From the NCBI RefSeq assembly GCF_035943795.1, contig NZ_DASZBY010000105.1, positions 77,958-141,957 on the forward strand: 64,000 nt of DNA, given 5' to 3'. How positions within the stretch are numbered: position 1 is the first letter of the stretch; the number at the start of each line of letters is the position of its first letter. The position numbers were made by a program, and so were the translations under genes. Source of the DNA: Aliidongia sp035943795 (GTDB taxonomy: Bacteria; Pseudomonadota; Alphaproteobacteria; ATCC43930; CGMCC-115725). Shown in pieces: positions 7,968 to 16,419 of this stretch. Under the pieces are notes generated by a model. The model was not told the origin of the DNA, searched no databases, and worked only from the letters and a program-made list of their open reading frames with translations.

Positions 7968-8642
7968 ATGGCGGAATCCTTCGAGCCCGGCAGCCTGTCG
8001 GTCGCCGGCCTGTTCCCGACGCCGCTCGCCGCCGTGACATTGGCCGGCCATGACGCGCTCGACCTGGCGCTCACCGAACGCATCCTGGCCCGGCGGCAGC
8101 AGGAACCGGGCGTGGTCGCCAGCAACGTCGGCGGTTGGCACTCCAGCGAATTCCAGTCGTGGAGCGGACCTGCCGGTGCGCAGTTGCTGAATGCGGCCCG
8201 ACAGCTGGTCGATCGCCTGACGCTGATCGAAACCGGCAACGGCCTCACCCGGGCCTCGGTCAATTGGCGCGTGACCGCCTGGGCCAACATCTCCGGCGCC
8301 GGCGACGGCAACCGCGCCCATGGCCATCCCGGCGCCTTCTGGTCCGGGGTCTATTGGGTCGACGACGGCGGCGCCGACACGGACGAGTCGGTCGGCGGCC
8401 TGTTCGAGATGAGCGATCCGCGCGGGCTGCTGCCGGTGATGTATGCGCCCGGCCTACGCTACGCGATCGCCGACTGCGAAGATGCCGGCACGGCCCGGAC
8501 GCTGACGCCCAAGGCCGGCATGATGATCCTGTTCCCGTCCTGGCTGATCCACGGCGTGACCGCCTATCGCGGCACCCGTCCCCGCATTTCAGTCGCGTTC
8601 AATTTCTCGTTCGGGGCGGCCTCCGACCCCCTCGGGACGTGA
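7968..8642 (+). CDS. putative 2OG-Fe(II) oxygenase, TIGR02466-like
   Basis: 224 residues. Contains a candidate iron-binding block GNRAHGHPGAFWSGVYWV and a distal FPSWLIHGV followed by Arg in RGTRPRISVAFNF, arranged as in the TIGR02466 double-stranded beta-helix oxygenases. Such enzymes usually hydroxylate small molecules or peptides with 2-oxoglutarate. It starts two bases after the SDR stop codon with no clear ribosome-binding site, so it is probably translationally coupled. Third gene of the TetR-controlled cassette; substrate unknown. Confidence 0.75.
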   Translation: MAESFEPGSLSVAGLFPTPLAAVTLAGHDALDLALTERILARRQQEPGVVASNVGGWHSSEFQSWSGPAGAQLLNAARQLVDRLTLIETGNGLTRASVNWRVTAWANISGAGDGNRAHGHPGAFWSGVYWVDDGGADTDESVGGLFEMSDPRGLLPVMYAPGLRYAIADCEDAGTARTLTPKAGMMILFPSWLIHGVTAYRGTRPRISVAFNFSFGAASDPLGT

Positions 8643-8654
8643 CGGGATGGCATG

Positions 8655-8664
8655 CTCTTAAGAG
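8655..8664. promoter_or_regulatory. 10-bp palindrome in the 8643-8853 gap
   Basis: CTCTTAAGAG is a perfect palindrome 190 bases before the secreted-protein gene and 13 bases after the oxygenase stop. The surrounding 211-base gap is more AT-rich than its neighbours around 8690-8720 and probably holds the promoter of the downstream gene. No -35/-10 pair is clear. Confidence 0.25.
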
Positions 8665-8853
8665 TTTGCGAAATCACGGAAAATCGCGCACTCCATAAAA
8701 TCTTTTGATTGGGCAACCCCTCTCTTCGCCGATAAACCTGGACATGGCACCTGGTGATCCAAGGCGCTGAACGGCGGGAAAGAAGCCGGTCCGTGCGGCG
8801 CGCCCGACCCATCGTCGCACCGCACGCTGGCTCATCGGCTTGGAGGTTTGTCC

Positions 8854-10071
8854 GTGACTATGGCGCAGTGGCGATGCCGGATTGCGATCGTTCTCCTGGT
8901 GGCCGGCCTCGCCAGGAATTCCACCGCCCTGGCCCAGCCTGTCCCGTCCTCGTTCGAAGATGCGATGGCGACCGAGGCCGCCTGGATCACGGGGCAGGCG
9001 CAGGCCAGTTGCCCGAATTCGGCGGACGGCGCCATCGGCCAGTCCGCCTTTCCGGCGAGCGGTGCCCAGATCGTCGACGCCTACCGGGGCAATTTTGCCG
9101 CGATCGGCCTCCTGGCCGCCGGCCCGGCGTACTATTCGAACGTCGAGCGTTGGGCCACCTGGTACATCAATCACATCAACTGGCCCGACAACCTCAACCA
9201 GTACGCCACGATCTACTGGTACGACGTCGACGCGAACTTCTGTACCGAAGCGCCGTCCACGGTAACCAAGGGCCTGACGAAACCCGGCTACGACGCCCAG
9301 GATTCCTGGGCCGCCACGTACTTGACCCTGATGGCCGCGTGGGCGAAAGCGGATCCCGTCAATGCGACGGCATTCATCGATCGTTGGGCATATCAACTGG
9401 ATGCCATCGCCAATGCGGCCTATGCGATGCGTCAGCCGGCATCCGGCCTCACGGGCGCCAAGGTCAATTGGCTGGCCCAGTATCTCATGGACAACAGCGA
9501 GGTCGTCGAGGGCCTGAACAGCTATGTCTGGGTCGCAACGAACGTGCTACGGGATCCGAACAAGGTGAACTACTGGACGCCGCGGGCACAGGGCATCAAT
9601 ACGGCGATCCAAACCGGCCTGTGGCAGCAATGCGGCGCCCAGACCTATTGCGACGCGTATGGCGACACGCCGCTGCCGTGGGCCTCGTGCTATCCGGCGC
9701 AGCCGACGAACGGCAGCTACGAATATTTCTGGGACAACGGCTTGACCGGCGAAGCTCAGGTCTGGCCCGCACTTTCGAGGGTCGCGCCCGACAATGCCGT
9801 CGCAGCCTTTCAAAAACTCGACCAATATTGCCCGACCTGGAAGACCGAGGCCGGATTGCCCAGCACCCAGTCAGGCTATCCGCTCCTCACGGATTCCGGG
9901 ATCGGGCTGGCCGCGGCGATCGCGGGAAATACCGGCGAGGCCACGACATGGCTGAGCCAGGCCGCCGCGCGATGGATGGTCGACCATCCGTGGCCTTGGA
10001 CGGTATTCGATGCGGGCAATGCCATTCGCACCGCCAACCTGCTGAACGGCGGACCCGATCCCGTGCCGTGA
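8854..10071 (+). CDS. secreted protein of unknown function, possible alpha/alpha-barrel enzyme
   Basis: 405 residues from GTG 8854, chosen because GGAGG sits seven bases upstream; TTG 8848 and ATG 8860 are less well spaced. The first 28 residues are a Sec signal peptide ending around ALAQ. The mature protein is rich in Trp, Tyr, Asn and Ala, has paired helix-like segments and several cysteines, and carries acidic-aromatic patches such as YDAQDSWAATY and DNGLTGEAQVWPAL. This look resembles six-hairpin glycosidases, but I recognise no catalytic signature. It stands alone, converging with the agmatine genes. Confidence 0.8.
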   Translation: MTMAQWRCRIAIVLLVAGLARNSTALAQPVPSSFEDAMATEAAWITGQAQASCPNSADGAIGQSAFPASGAQIVDAYRGNFAAIGLLAAGPAYYSNVERWATWYINHINWPDNLNQYATIYWYDVDANFCTEAPSTVTKGLTKPGYDAQDSWAATYLTLMAAWAKADPVNATAFIDRWAYQLDAIANAAYAMRQPASGLTGAKVNWLAQYLMDNSEVVEGLNSYVWVATNVLRDPNKVNYWTPRAQGINTAIQTGLWQQCGAQTYCDAYGDTPLPWASCYPAQPTNGSYEYFWDNGLTGEAQVWPALSRVAPDNAVAAFQKLDQYCPTWKTEAGLPSTQSGYPLLTDSGIGLAAAIAGNTGEATTWLSQAAARWMVDHPWPWTVFDAGNAIRTANLLNGGPDPVP

Positions 10072-10120
10072 AGAGGCCCGCGCGACGAACTCCCGCGAAG
10101 CCCCCACCGTCACAAGGCTC

Positions 10121-10993
10121 CTACCGAACGATCCCGTCCGCCGTCATGACCGCGCCGTAGAGGTCGGGCCGGCGATCGCGGAAGATGCCCCAGCCGTTGC
10201 GCTGACGGCGGATCTGGTCGAGGTCGAAGCTGGCGGTCAGCACGGTCTCTTCGTCGCGACCGGCTTCGGCCAGCTTGGCACCGGTCGGGTCGGCGATGAA
10301 GGACGAGCCGTAGAACCGCTGCGGGAAAGCCACGCCCTGCTCCGTCCCCGTCCGGTTGGAGGCAACCAGCGGCGTGAGATTGGCGCCAGCGTGGCCCTGC
10401 ATGACGCGCTGCCAATGGTCGCGGCTGTCGAGGCTTGCATCCTGCGGCTCGCTGCCGATCGCCGTCGGGTAGAACAGGAAATCCGCCCCCTGCAGCGCCA
10501 TGGAGCGGGCGCATTCCGGGAACCACTGGTCCCAGCAGATGCCGACGCCGACCCGGCCGAACCGGGTCGACCAGACCTTGAAGCCGGTATCGCCGGGTCG
10601 GAAATAATATTTCTCCTGATAGCCCGGGCCGTCGGGGATATGGCTCTTGCGATAGATGCCGAGCTGCCGCCCGTCCGCGTCTATCATCAGGATCGTGTTG
10701 TAATAGGCCTGGTTCGCCTTTTCGAAAAAGCTGACCGGCAGCACGACGTTCAGTTCGCGCGCCAGATCGACGAAGCGGCCGAGCCAGGGATGGCCGTCGA
10801 GCGGCTTGGCGCTCTCGAACCATTCCGGCAGCTGGTCGCGGCAGAAATACGGCGTCTCGAACAGCTCGGGCAGCAGGATGACATTGGCGCCCTCGGCCGC
10901 CGCACGGCGCACCATGGCCACGGCCTTGTCGACGTTGGCCGGATGATCGGTGCCGCAGGCGAACTGGGTCGCGGCGAGCGTGACATGGGTCAT
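10121..10993 (-). CDS. aguB: N-carbamoylputrescine amidase
   Basis: 290 residues, nitrilase superfamily. Hydrolyses N-carbamoylputrescine to putrescine, CO2 and ammonia. The catalytic triad is visible: Glu in LLPELFE, Lys in YRKSHIPD and Cys in GVGICWDQWFPE. AAGGAG lies six bases before the ATG. It is the last gene of a minus-strand set after agmatine deiminase (13-base gap), giving the second step of the agmatine-to-putrescine route. Confidence 0.95.
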   Translation of the reverse strand: MTHVTLAATQFACGTDHPANVDKAVAMVRRAAAEGANVILLPELFETPYFCRDQLPEWFESAKPLDGHPWLGRFVDLARELNVVLPVSFFEKANQAYYNTILMIDADGRQLGIYRKSHIPDGPGYQEKYYFRPGDTGFKVWSTRFGRVGVGICWDQWFPECARSMALQGADFLFYPTAIGSEPQDASLDSRDHWQRVMQGHAGANLTPLVASNRTGTEQGVAFPQRFYGSSFIADPTGAKLAEAGRDEETVLTASFDLDQIRRQRNGWGIFRDRRPDLYGAVMTADGIVR

Positions 10994-11006
10994 GGGGGGG
11001 CTCCTT

Positions 11007-12026
11007 TCAGACGGCCGGCTGCTGCTGGGTGATGCAATGGATGCCGCCGCCGCCTTCCAGGATGGCGAGTGCGGGAACCTGCACGATCTGGCGATCCGGG
11101 AAGGCCTTTGCCAGCACCCCAGCTGCCACCGCGTCCATCGGATCGTCGAACGACGGCGCGATTACGGCGCCGTTGGCCAGGTAGAAGTTGGTGTAGGTCA
11201 TGGCGAGCCGCCCGCCCGCGGTCACCCGCTTGGCCGGGATCGGCAGCTCCAGCACCTCGAGTGCCCGGCCCCGGGCGTCGCGCGCGGCGGCGAGCCGGCG
11301 CAGATTGTCCTGCATCGGCGTGTAGTTGGCATCCTGCGGGTCGCGGCAGCTGGTCGCCAGCACCACGCCCGGCCGGGCGAAGCAGGCGAGATTGTCGACA
11401 TGGCCGTCGGTGCCGTCGTTCTCCAGCCCCTGGCCGACCCAGATCACGACCTGGGCGCCGAGCCAGGCCTTGAGGTTGGCCTCGATCTGGGCCTTCGACA
11501 GGTCGGGGTTCCGATTCGGGTTGAGCAGGCACTGCTCGCTGGTCAGCACCGTGCCCTCGCCGTCCGAATGGATCGAACCGCCTTCGAGCACGAAGGGGGC
11601 CGCGAAACGCGGACAGCCGACCCGCTCCAGCACCTGGGCCGCGATGGCAGCGTCGTTGGCATAGTCCGGCCACTTGTCGCCCCAGGCGTTGAAGCGCCAG
11701 TCGGCGCCGGCCAGCGCGCCCTTGCCGTCGAGCAGGAAGGTCGGCCCGATGTCGCGCATCCAGCTGTCATCGAGCGCCATGGGCAGCACCTCGACCGACG
11801 GCCCGCATTGCGCCGCGGCATCGGCCAGATCGGCCGGATTGGCGACCATGGTCAGCGGTTCGAACCGGGCGATGGCCTGGGCGACGGCGGCATAGGCCGC
11901 CTTGGCCTCGACATGCCGGCCGTTCCACAGGTCGATCCGGCTGGGCCAGGCCATCCAGGTCTTCGTGTGCCGCGCGCCTTCGGCCGGCATATGGAAGCCC
12001 GCTTCAGCGGGGGTCGGGGCAGTCAT
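11007..12026 (-). CDS. aguA: agmatine deiminase
   Basis: 339 residues. Converts agmatine to N-carbamoylputrescine and ammonia. The GGGGIHCITQQQP end carries the nucleophilic cysteine typical of the peptidyl-arginine-deiminase-like family, and MAWPSR near the N-terminus and GGSIHSDGEG fit the family. Followed immediately by aguB, which uses its product, and preceded by a polyamine-like binding protein gene 60 bases upstream. Cytoplasmic. Confidence 0.95.
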   Translation of the reverse strand: MTAPTPAEAGFHMPAEGARHTKTWMAWPSRIDLWNGRHVEAKAAYAAVAQAIARFEPLTMVANPADLADAAAQCGPSVEVLPMALDDSWMRDIGPTFLLDGKGALAGADWRFNAWGDKWPDYANDAAIAAQVLERVGCPRFAAPFVLEGGSIHSDGEGTVLTSEQCLLNPNRNPDLSKAQIEANLKAWLGAQVVIWVGQGLENDGTDGHVDNLACFARPGVVLATSCRDPQDANYTPMQDNLRRLAAARDARGRALEVLELPIPAKRVTAGGRLAMTYTNFYLANGAVIAPSFDDPMDAVAAGVLAKAFPDRQIVQVPALAILEGGGGIHCITQQQPAV

Positions 12027-12086
12027 GGCAAGGTCTCTCCAGGTCGCGTGGCTGCCGGCATGATATCGGCAGCCCGGCGGAAATGC

Positions 12087-13232
12087 TTATGGCTTGCTGC
12101 GGGCCCAGATGCGCGCGCGGGTCTTCTCGGCATCGGCCGTCAGCGGCCGGTCGAGGAATAGCCGGCCCCAGCTCGTCGCCGAAGGGAACACCGTCTCGTC
12201 GTTCTTGTCGTCGTCGTCGACGAAGTCGGCGGCCAGCAGGTTCGGGTTGGCCGCACCCGTCCAGTCGGTGACGTCGCTGACGATTTCCGGTCGCAACAGG
12301 AAATTGATGAATTGCCGGGCCGCCTCGGTATTCTGCGCCTTGGCCGGGATCGCCAGCACGTCGATCCACAGGCGCGCCCGCTCGCGCGGCACCGTGTAGG
12401 TCAGGTCGACCCCATTGTCGCGATCGGACGCGCGGGTCTTGGCGTCGGTCACCTGGATCGAGCTGCCGAAGCCGACGCAGATCGTGCCGCTGGCCAGCGC
12501 CTCGGCGAAATCATTGGCCGACAGGCGGCGCACCAGCGGCTTCACCCGCTGCAGCACCTCGCCCGCACGCGCCAGATCCTTGTCGTCCTGGCTGGTCGGG
12601 TCGAGGCCGAGGAAGGCGAGCGCCGCCGGAATTCCGTCCGCCGGATCGTCTTCCATGGCGAGGCCGCAAGCGGCGGCTTTCTTGCTCAGCACCGGATCGA
12701 ACAGCAGCGCCAGGGTATCGGTCGGCGGCGCGTCGCCCAGTACGTCCTTGAGCTTCGTCAGGTTCACGCCCAGGCCCGCCGTGCCGAACAGGAACGGCAC
12801 GGCCATCTGGTTGCCCGGATCGGCCGGCGCCACGCGGTCGAGGATCGCCGGATCGACGTTGGCATAGTTGCCGATCTTCGTGCGATCGACCGGTTGGAAC
12901 AGCCCGTCGGCCACGCCCTTCATCAGCACCGGCACCGTCGCAGCCACGACCAGATCCCAATCGGCCTTGCCCGACTTCAGGCCGGCCAGCAGCTCCGCAT
13001 CGGTCGCGTAGGTCGTGAGATTGATCTTGATGCCGGTCTCGGCCTCGAACTTCTGGATCGTGTCGTCGGCCAGGAAGTCGGACCGGTTGGCGAAGTTCAG
13101 CACGTGGGGCGCATCGTCGGCGGCAATCGTCTGCGGCAGGTCGGCCCGCGGACCCTGCGGATTTGCAAAGCCGGCGAGCCCCAGGCCCGCGACCACCAAT
13201 CCGACTGCGACGACCCCCGACCTCAACGCCAT
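12087..13232 (-). CDS. extracellular solute-binding protein, PotF/PotD-like
   Basis: 381 residues with an N-terminal membrane/signal segment (about residues 5-25) and the two-lobed fold of polyamine-type binding proteins: VLNFANRSDFLADDTIQKFE at the start of the mature region, KSGKADWDLVVA, and a C-terminal AARQFINFLLRPEI segment. The neighbouring agmatine genes suggest it binds agmatine or putrescine. No permease or ATPase gene is adjacent, so it would have to work with a transporter encoded elsewhere. It sits 60 bases upstream of aguA in the same direction. Confidence 0.85.
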   Translation of the reverse strand: MALRSGVVAVGLVVAGLGLAGFANPQGPRADLPQTIAADDAPHVLNFANRSDFLADDTIQKFEAETGIKINLTTYATDAELLAGLKSGKADWDLVVAATVPVLMKGVADGLFQPVDRTKIGNYANVDPAILDRVAPADPGNQMAVPFLFGTAGLGVNLTKLKDVLGDAPPTDTLALLFDPVLSKKAAACGLAMEDDPADGIPAALAFLGLDPTSQDDKDLARAGEVLQRVKPLVRRLSANDFAEALASGTICVGFGSSIQVTDAKTRASDRDNGVDLTYTVPRERARLWIDVLAIPAKAQNTEAARQFINFLLRPEIVSDVTDWTGAANPNLLAADFVDDDDKNDETVFPSATSWGRLFLDRPLTADAEKTRARIWARSKP

Positions 13233-13342
13233 TCCCCTCTCCGCCCCCCGACGGTCGAGAGGCGGATATGCCCTGTTTCATCGGAGGACGGAAGGGGTCA
13301 ATCGTCCCGGCGATGCACCGGAAGCGAAGCGTTACCGAAAGA

Positions 13343-14815
13343 TCACTTCGCCACGGCGGCGAGCTTGACCGAGCCGTCGGGCTCGCCGACCTGCCAGCCG
13401 GCGCCCAGCGCCTTGTAGAGCGCGATGGTCTGCTGGGTCAGGGTCAGCTCACTCTGGGCGGAAGCATCCTCCGCGCTGTAGAGGCTGCGCTCGCTGTCGA
13501 GCACCGACAGGAAGTTGCCGAGGCCGCTGCGATAGAGCGCGGTCGCCCGATCGACCGCGATTCGGTCGGCCGCGACGGCGGCGGTCAGCCGGTCGTGGCG
13601 CCGTCGCTCGGCGCCGTAGGCGACCAGGGCATCCTCGACCTCCTGGAAGGCGGTCAGCACGGTCTTGCGATAGGTCAGCCGATCCTCCTCGGCGACCGCC
13701 TTGGCCTGGGCCACGTTCGCCTCGAGCCGGCCGCCCTCGAACAGCGGCACCGAGATCGAGGCGGGCGCGCCCCACTGCAGCGCGCCGTCGTTCAACAGAT
13801 GGTGCAGCGAACCGGCGGCCAGGTCGAACGAGGGCGAAATCGAGAAGGTCGGGAACATCTGGGCGATCGCGACGCCGATCTGGGCGTTGGACCCGGCGAT
13901 CTGGCGTTCGGCCGCACGGATGTCCGGACGATTGCGCACCACGTCCGACGGCATGGTGGCCGGCAGGATCGGCGGTGCCGGCGGCAGCGGCGCCGGCACG
14001 GCGAGTTCCGCCTCGAGGGCACCCGGCTCCTGGCCCAGCAGCACGGCGATGGCGTGGGACTGCTGGGCGACCAGGGTCTGGAGCTGCGGCACCGCGGCAT
14101 TGAGCGTTTCGAGTTGCGCCTGGGCCTGGGCCACGTCGAGCTCGTTGCCGAGCCCGCCCTTGTATTTTTCCCGGGTCAGGTCGAGCGCATCCTGGTCGAC
14201 CCGGATGTTGCGCTGGGCGATAGCGAGGCGCGCCTGGGCGGACCGCAGGGTCGCGTAATCCTGGCCCAGCTCCGCCAGCAGGCTGACCAGCACGTCGCGC
14301 CGGCTCTCGACCGAGGCATCGACCGAAGCGTCGGCAGCCTCGACCGCGCGGCGCGTCTTGCCGAAGATGTCGATTTCCCACGACGCGTCGAACCCCGCCT
14401 CGAACGTATTGGCGAGGCCGCCGAACGGCGGGAACTTGAGCGCGGTCGAATAGCGCTGGCGCTCGGCGGAGCCGGTGGCGGACAGGGTCGGGTAATAGCC
14501 GGCGGCGGCCGAGGTACGCTGGGCACGCGCCTCGAGCAGGCGCTGCTGGGCGATCTTCAGGTCGAGATTGCCGGTGATCGCCGTCGCGACCAGCCGGTCG
14601 AGCGTCGGGTCATTGAAGCTCGTCCACCATTGCTGCAGCTGCTGCGCCGCCTCCGGACCGGTGCCTATCAAGCCCGGCGCCGACGCCTCGGTCCAGGCGG
14701 CCGGCGCGTCGGTCCCGGGCGGGACATAGTCGGGTCCGACGGTGCAGCCGGCAGCGGCGAGCGCCAGCAGGCAGGCGGAAAGCGCGGCGCGGCCGCGGGA
14801 AACATCGATACTCAT
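13343..14815 (-). CDS. efflux outer membrane factor, NodT family lipoprotein
   Basis: 490 residues. Lipobox AAGC with Cys24, followed by VGPDYVPP, the hallmark of NodT/OprM-type outer-membrane channels; two OEP repeats follow with long coiled-coil helices. Forms the outer-membrane exit duct for the EmrA-EmrB pump. Its ATG overlaps the stop of emrB by one base (TGATG), so it is the third gene of the efflux operon. Confidence 0.93.
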   Translation of the reverse strand: MSIDVSRGRAALSACLLALAAAGCTVGPDYVPPGTDAPAAWTEASAPGLIGTGPEAAQQLQQWWTSFNDPTLDRLVATAITGNLDLKIAQQRLLEARAQRTSAAAGYYPTLSATGSAERQRYSTALKFPPFGGLANTFEAGFDASWEIDIFGKTRRAVEAADASVDASVESRRDVLVSLLAELGQDYATLRSAQARLAIAQRNIRVDQDALDLTREKYKGGLGNELDVAQAQAQLETLNAAVPQLQTLVAQQSHAIAVLLGQEPGALEAELAVPAPLPPAPPILPATMPSDVVRNRPDIRAAERQIAGSNAQIGVAIAQMFPTFSISPSFDLAAGSLHHLLNDGALQWGAPASISVPLFEGGRLEANVAQAKAVAEEDRLTYRKTVLTAFQEVEDALVAYGAERRRHDRLTAAVAADRIAVDRATALYRSGLGNFLSVLDSERSLYSAEDASAQSELTLTQQTIALYKALGAGWQVGEPDGSVKLAAVAK

Positions 14816-16419
14816 CAGTCAGCTCCGGCGGGCTTGCGGCCGCCCACCTTGGATGGCGCGAAGAGGAAGGTCAGCGGCACGATGCAGAAGGCCAGCACGG
14901 CGCAGATCACGAAGACGTCCAGATAGGCCTGGACCGACGATTGCAGGATCAGGCCCTTGTAGATCGCGCCGTTGGCCGTGTTGGCGAGATTGGTGGCCGC
15001 CACGCCATGGGACTGCAGCACCGCCGTGTTGCGGGCGAGCGTGTCGAGGTACGGCTGATTGAACGGGCTCAGATGTTCCGACATGTAGGCCATGCGGGTC
15101 TGGGTATGTTCGGTCACCAGCGCCGTCGCAATCGAGATGCCGACGGAGCCGGCCACATTGCGGAACATGGTGTAGAGCGAGGCCGCATCACGGTTCAGCT
15201 CCGGAGCGATCGTGGAAAAGGCGATCGAGCTGATCGGCACGAACAGGAACGCCAGGCCAAAGGTCTGGAATGCGCGCATCAGGGCCAGGGTCGTGAAATT
15301 CACCTGGGGCGTAATGGTCGACGCATAGAACAACGCACAGCCCAGCAGCGCGAAGCCGGTCGCGATCAAGTAGCGCGTCTGGATCTTGGGCAGCAGGCGG
15401 CCGACGATCGGGATGGTGAACAGGGTCAGGATCGCGCCGGGCGACAGGATCATGCCGGACCAGGTCGCCGTATAGCCCAACTGCTGCTGGGCCAATTGCG
15501 GGATCAGCACCGCGCTGGAATAGAGCACGACCGCCATGGAGAAGATCATGGTGGCACCCAGGGCGAAATTGCGGTTGGCCAGCACGCGGATGTTCACCAC
15601 CGGCTTCTTCGCGACCAGCAGCCAGCAGACGGCACCCGTGATGCCCAGGATGGCGAGCACGGTGAACAGGCGGATGAAGTTCGAGCCCAGCCAATCTTCC
15701 TGCTCGCCCCGATCCAGCACGATTTCGAGGCTGCCGAGGCCGAGGGTGATCAGCGACAGGCCGATGTAGTCGATGTTCAGCTTGTCGCTCCGCGCGGCGG
15801 CCTTGGCCCAGGGCGGGTCCTCGACCAGGGCGAACACCGCGACGCAGGCCGCGATGCCGACCGGCACGTTGATGAAAAAGATCCAGCGCCAGCTGATGTT
15901 GTCGGTGATGATGCCGCCGAGCGTCGGCCCCAGCACCGGCGCAATGATCGTCGCGATCGCGGTGACCGAGAAGGCGGCACCACGCCGCGCCGGCGGGAAG
16001 GTGTCGAGGATGATCGACTGCTGGTTCGGCTGCAGGCCGCCGCCGAAGAAGCCCTGCATGATGCGGAACAGGATCAGCTGCGGCAGGCTGGTGGCCAGGC
16101 CGCACAGAAGCGAGCAGACCGTGAACATGCTGATGCAGATCAGGAAATAGCGTTTGCGCCCCAGGATGCTGCCGAACCAGCCCGAGATCGGCAGCACGAT
16201 GCCGTTCGCGACCAGGTACGAGGTCAGCGTCCAGGTCGCCTCGTCGACGCCGACGGACAGGCTGCCGGCGATATGCGGCAGTGCCACGTTGACGATGGTG
16301 GTGTCGAGCACCTCCATGAAGGCGGCCGAAGTGACGGCGATGGCGATCGCCCAGGGATTGGCGCGCGGGCGCCAGTCCGAGCGGCTGGGCGCGCCGGTGG
16401 CGACGGGCCCTTCGCTCAT
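14815..16419 (-). CDS. emrB: DHA2 family MFS efflux permease EmrB
   Basis: 534 residues, 14 membrane segments. The first helix AFMEVLDTTIVNVALPHIAG and the motif A region GSILGRKRYF are typical of EmrB/QacA drug:proton antiporters. Start chosen at ATG 16419, which overlaps the emrA stop codon in ATGA; the frame continues upstream into emrA in the wrong phase. Works with the membrane-fusion protein and the outer-membrane factor in the same operon to expel hydrophobic toxins. Confidence 0.94.
   Translation of the reverse strand: MSEGPVATGAPSRSDWRPRANPWAIAIAVTSAAFMEVLDTTIVNVALPHIAGSLSVGVDEATWTLTSYLVANGIVLPISGWFGSILGRKRYFLICISMFTVCSLLCGLATSLPQLILFRIMQGFFGGGLQPNQQSIILDTFPPARRGAAFSVTAIATIIAPVLGPTLGGIITDNISWRWIFFINVPVGIAACVAVFALVEDPPWAKAAARSDKLNIDYIGLSLITLGLGSLEIVLDRGEQEDWLGSNFIRLFTVLAILGITGAVCWLLVAKKPVVNIRVLANRNFALGATMIFSMAVVLYSSAVLIPQLAQQQLGYTATWSGMILSPGAILTLFTIPIVGRLLPKIQTRYLIATGFALLGCALFYASTITPQVNFTTLALMRAFQTFGLAFLFVPISSIAFSTIAPELNRDAASLYTMFRNVAGSVGISIATALVTEHTQTRMAYMSEHLSPFNQPYLDTLARNTAVLQSHGVAATNLANTANGAIYKGLILQSSVQAYLDVFVICAVLAFCIVPLTFLFAPSKVGGRKPAGAD

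Noticed and set aside
5698..8040. Long minus-strand open frame opposite the MFS-SDR cassette
   Set aside because: It has the Arg/Gly/Asp-rich composition typical of antisense frames in GC-rich DNA, and three well-supported genes occupy the other strand.
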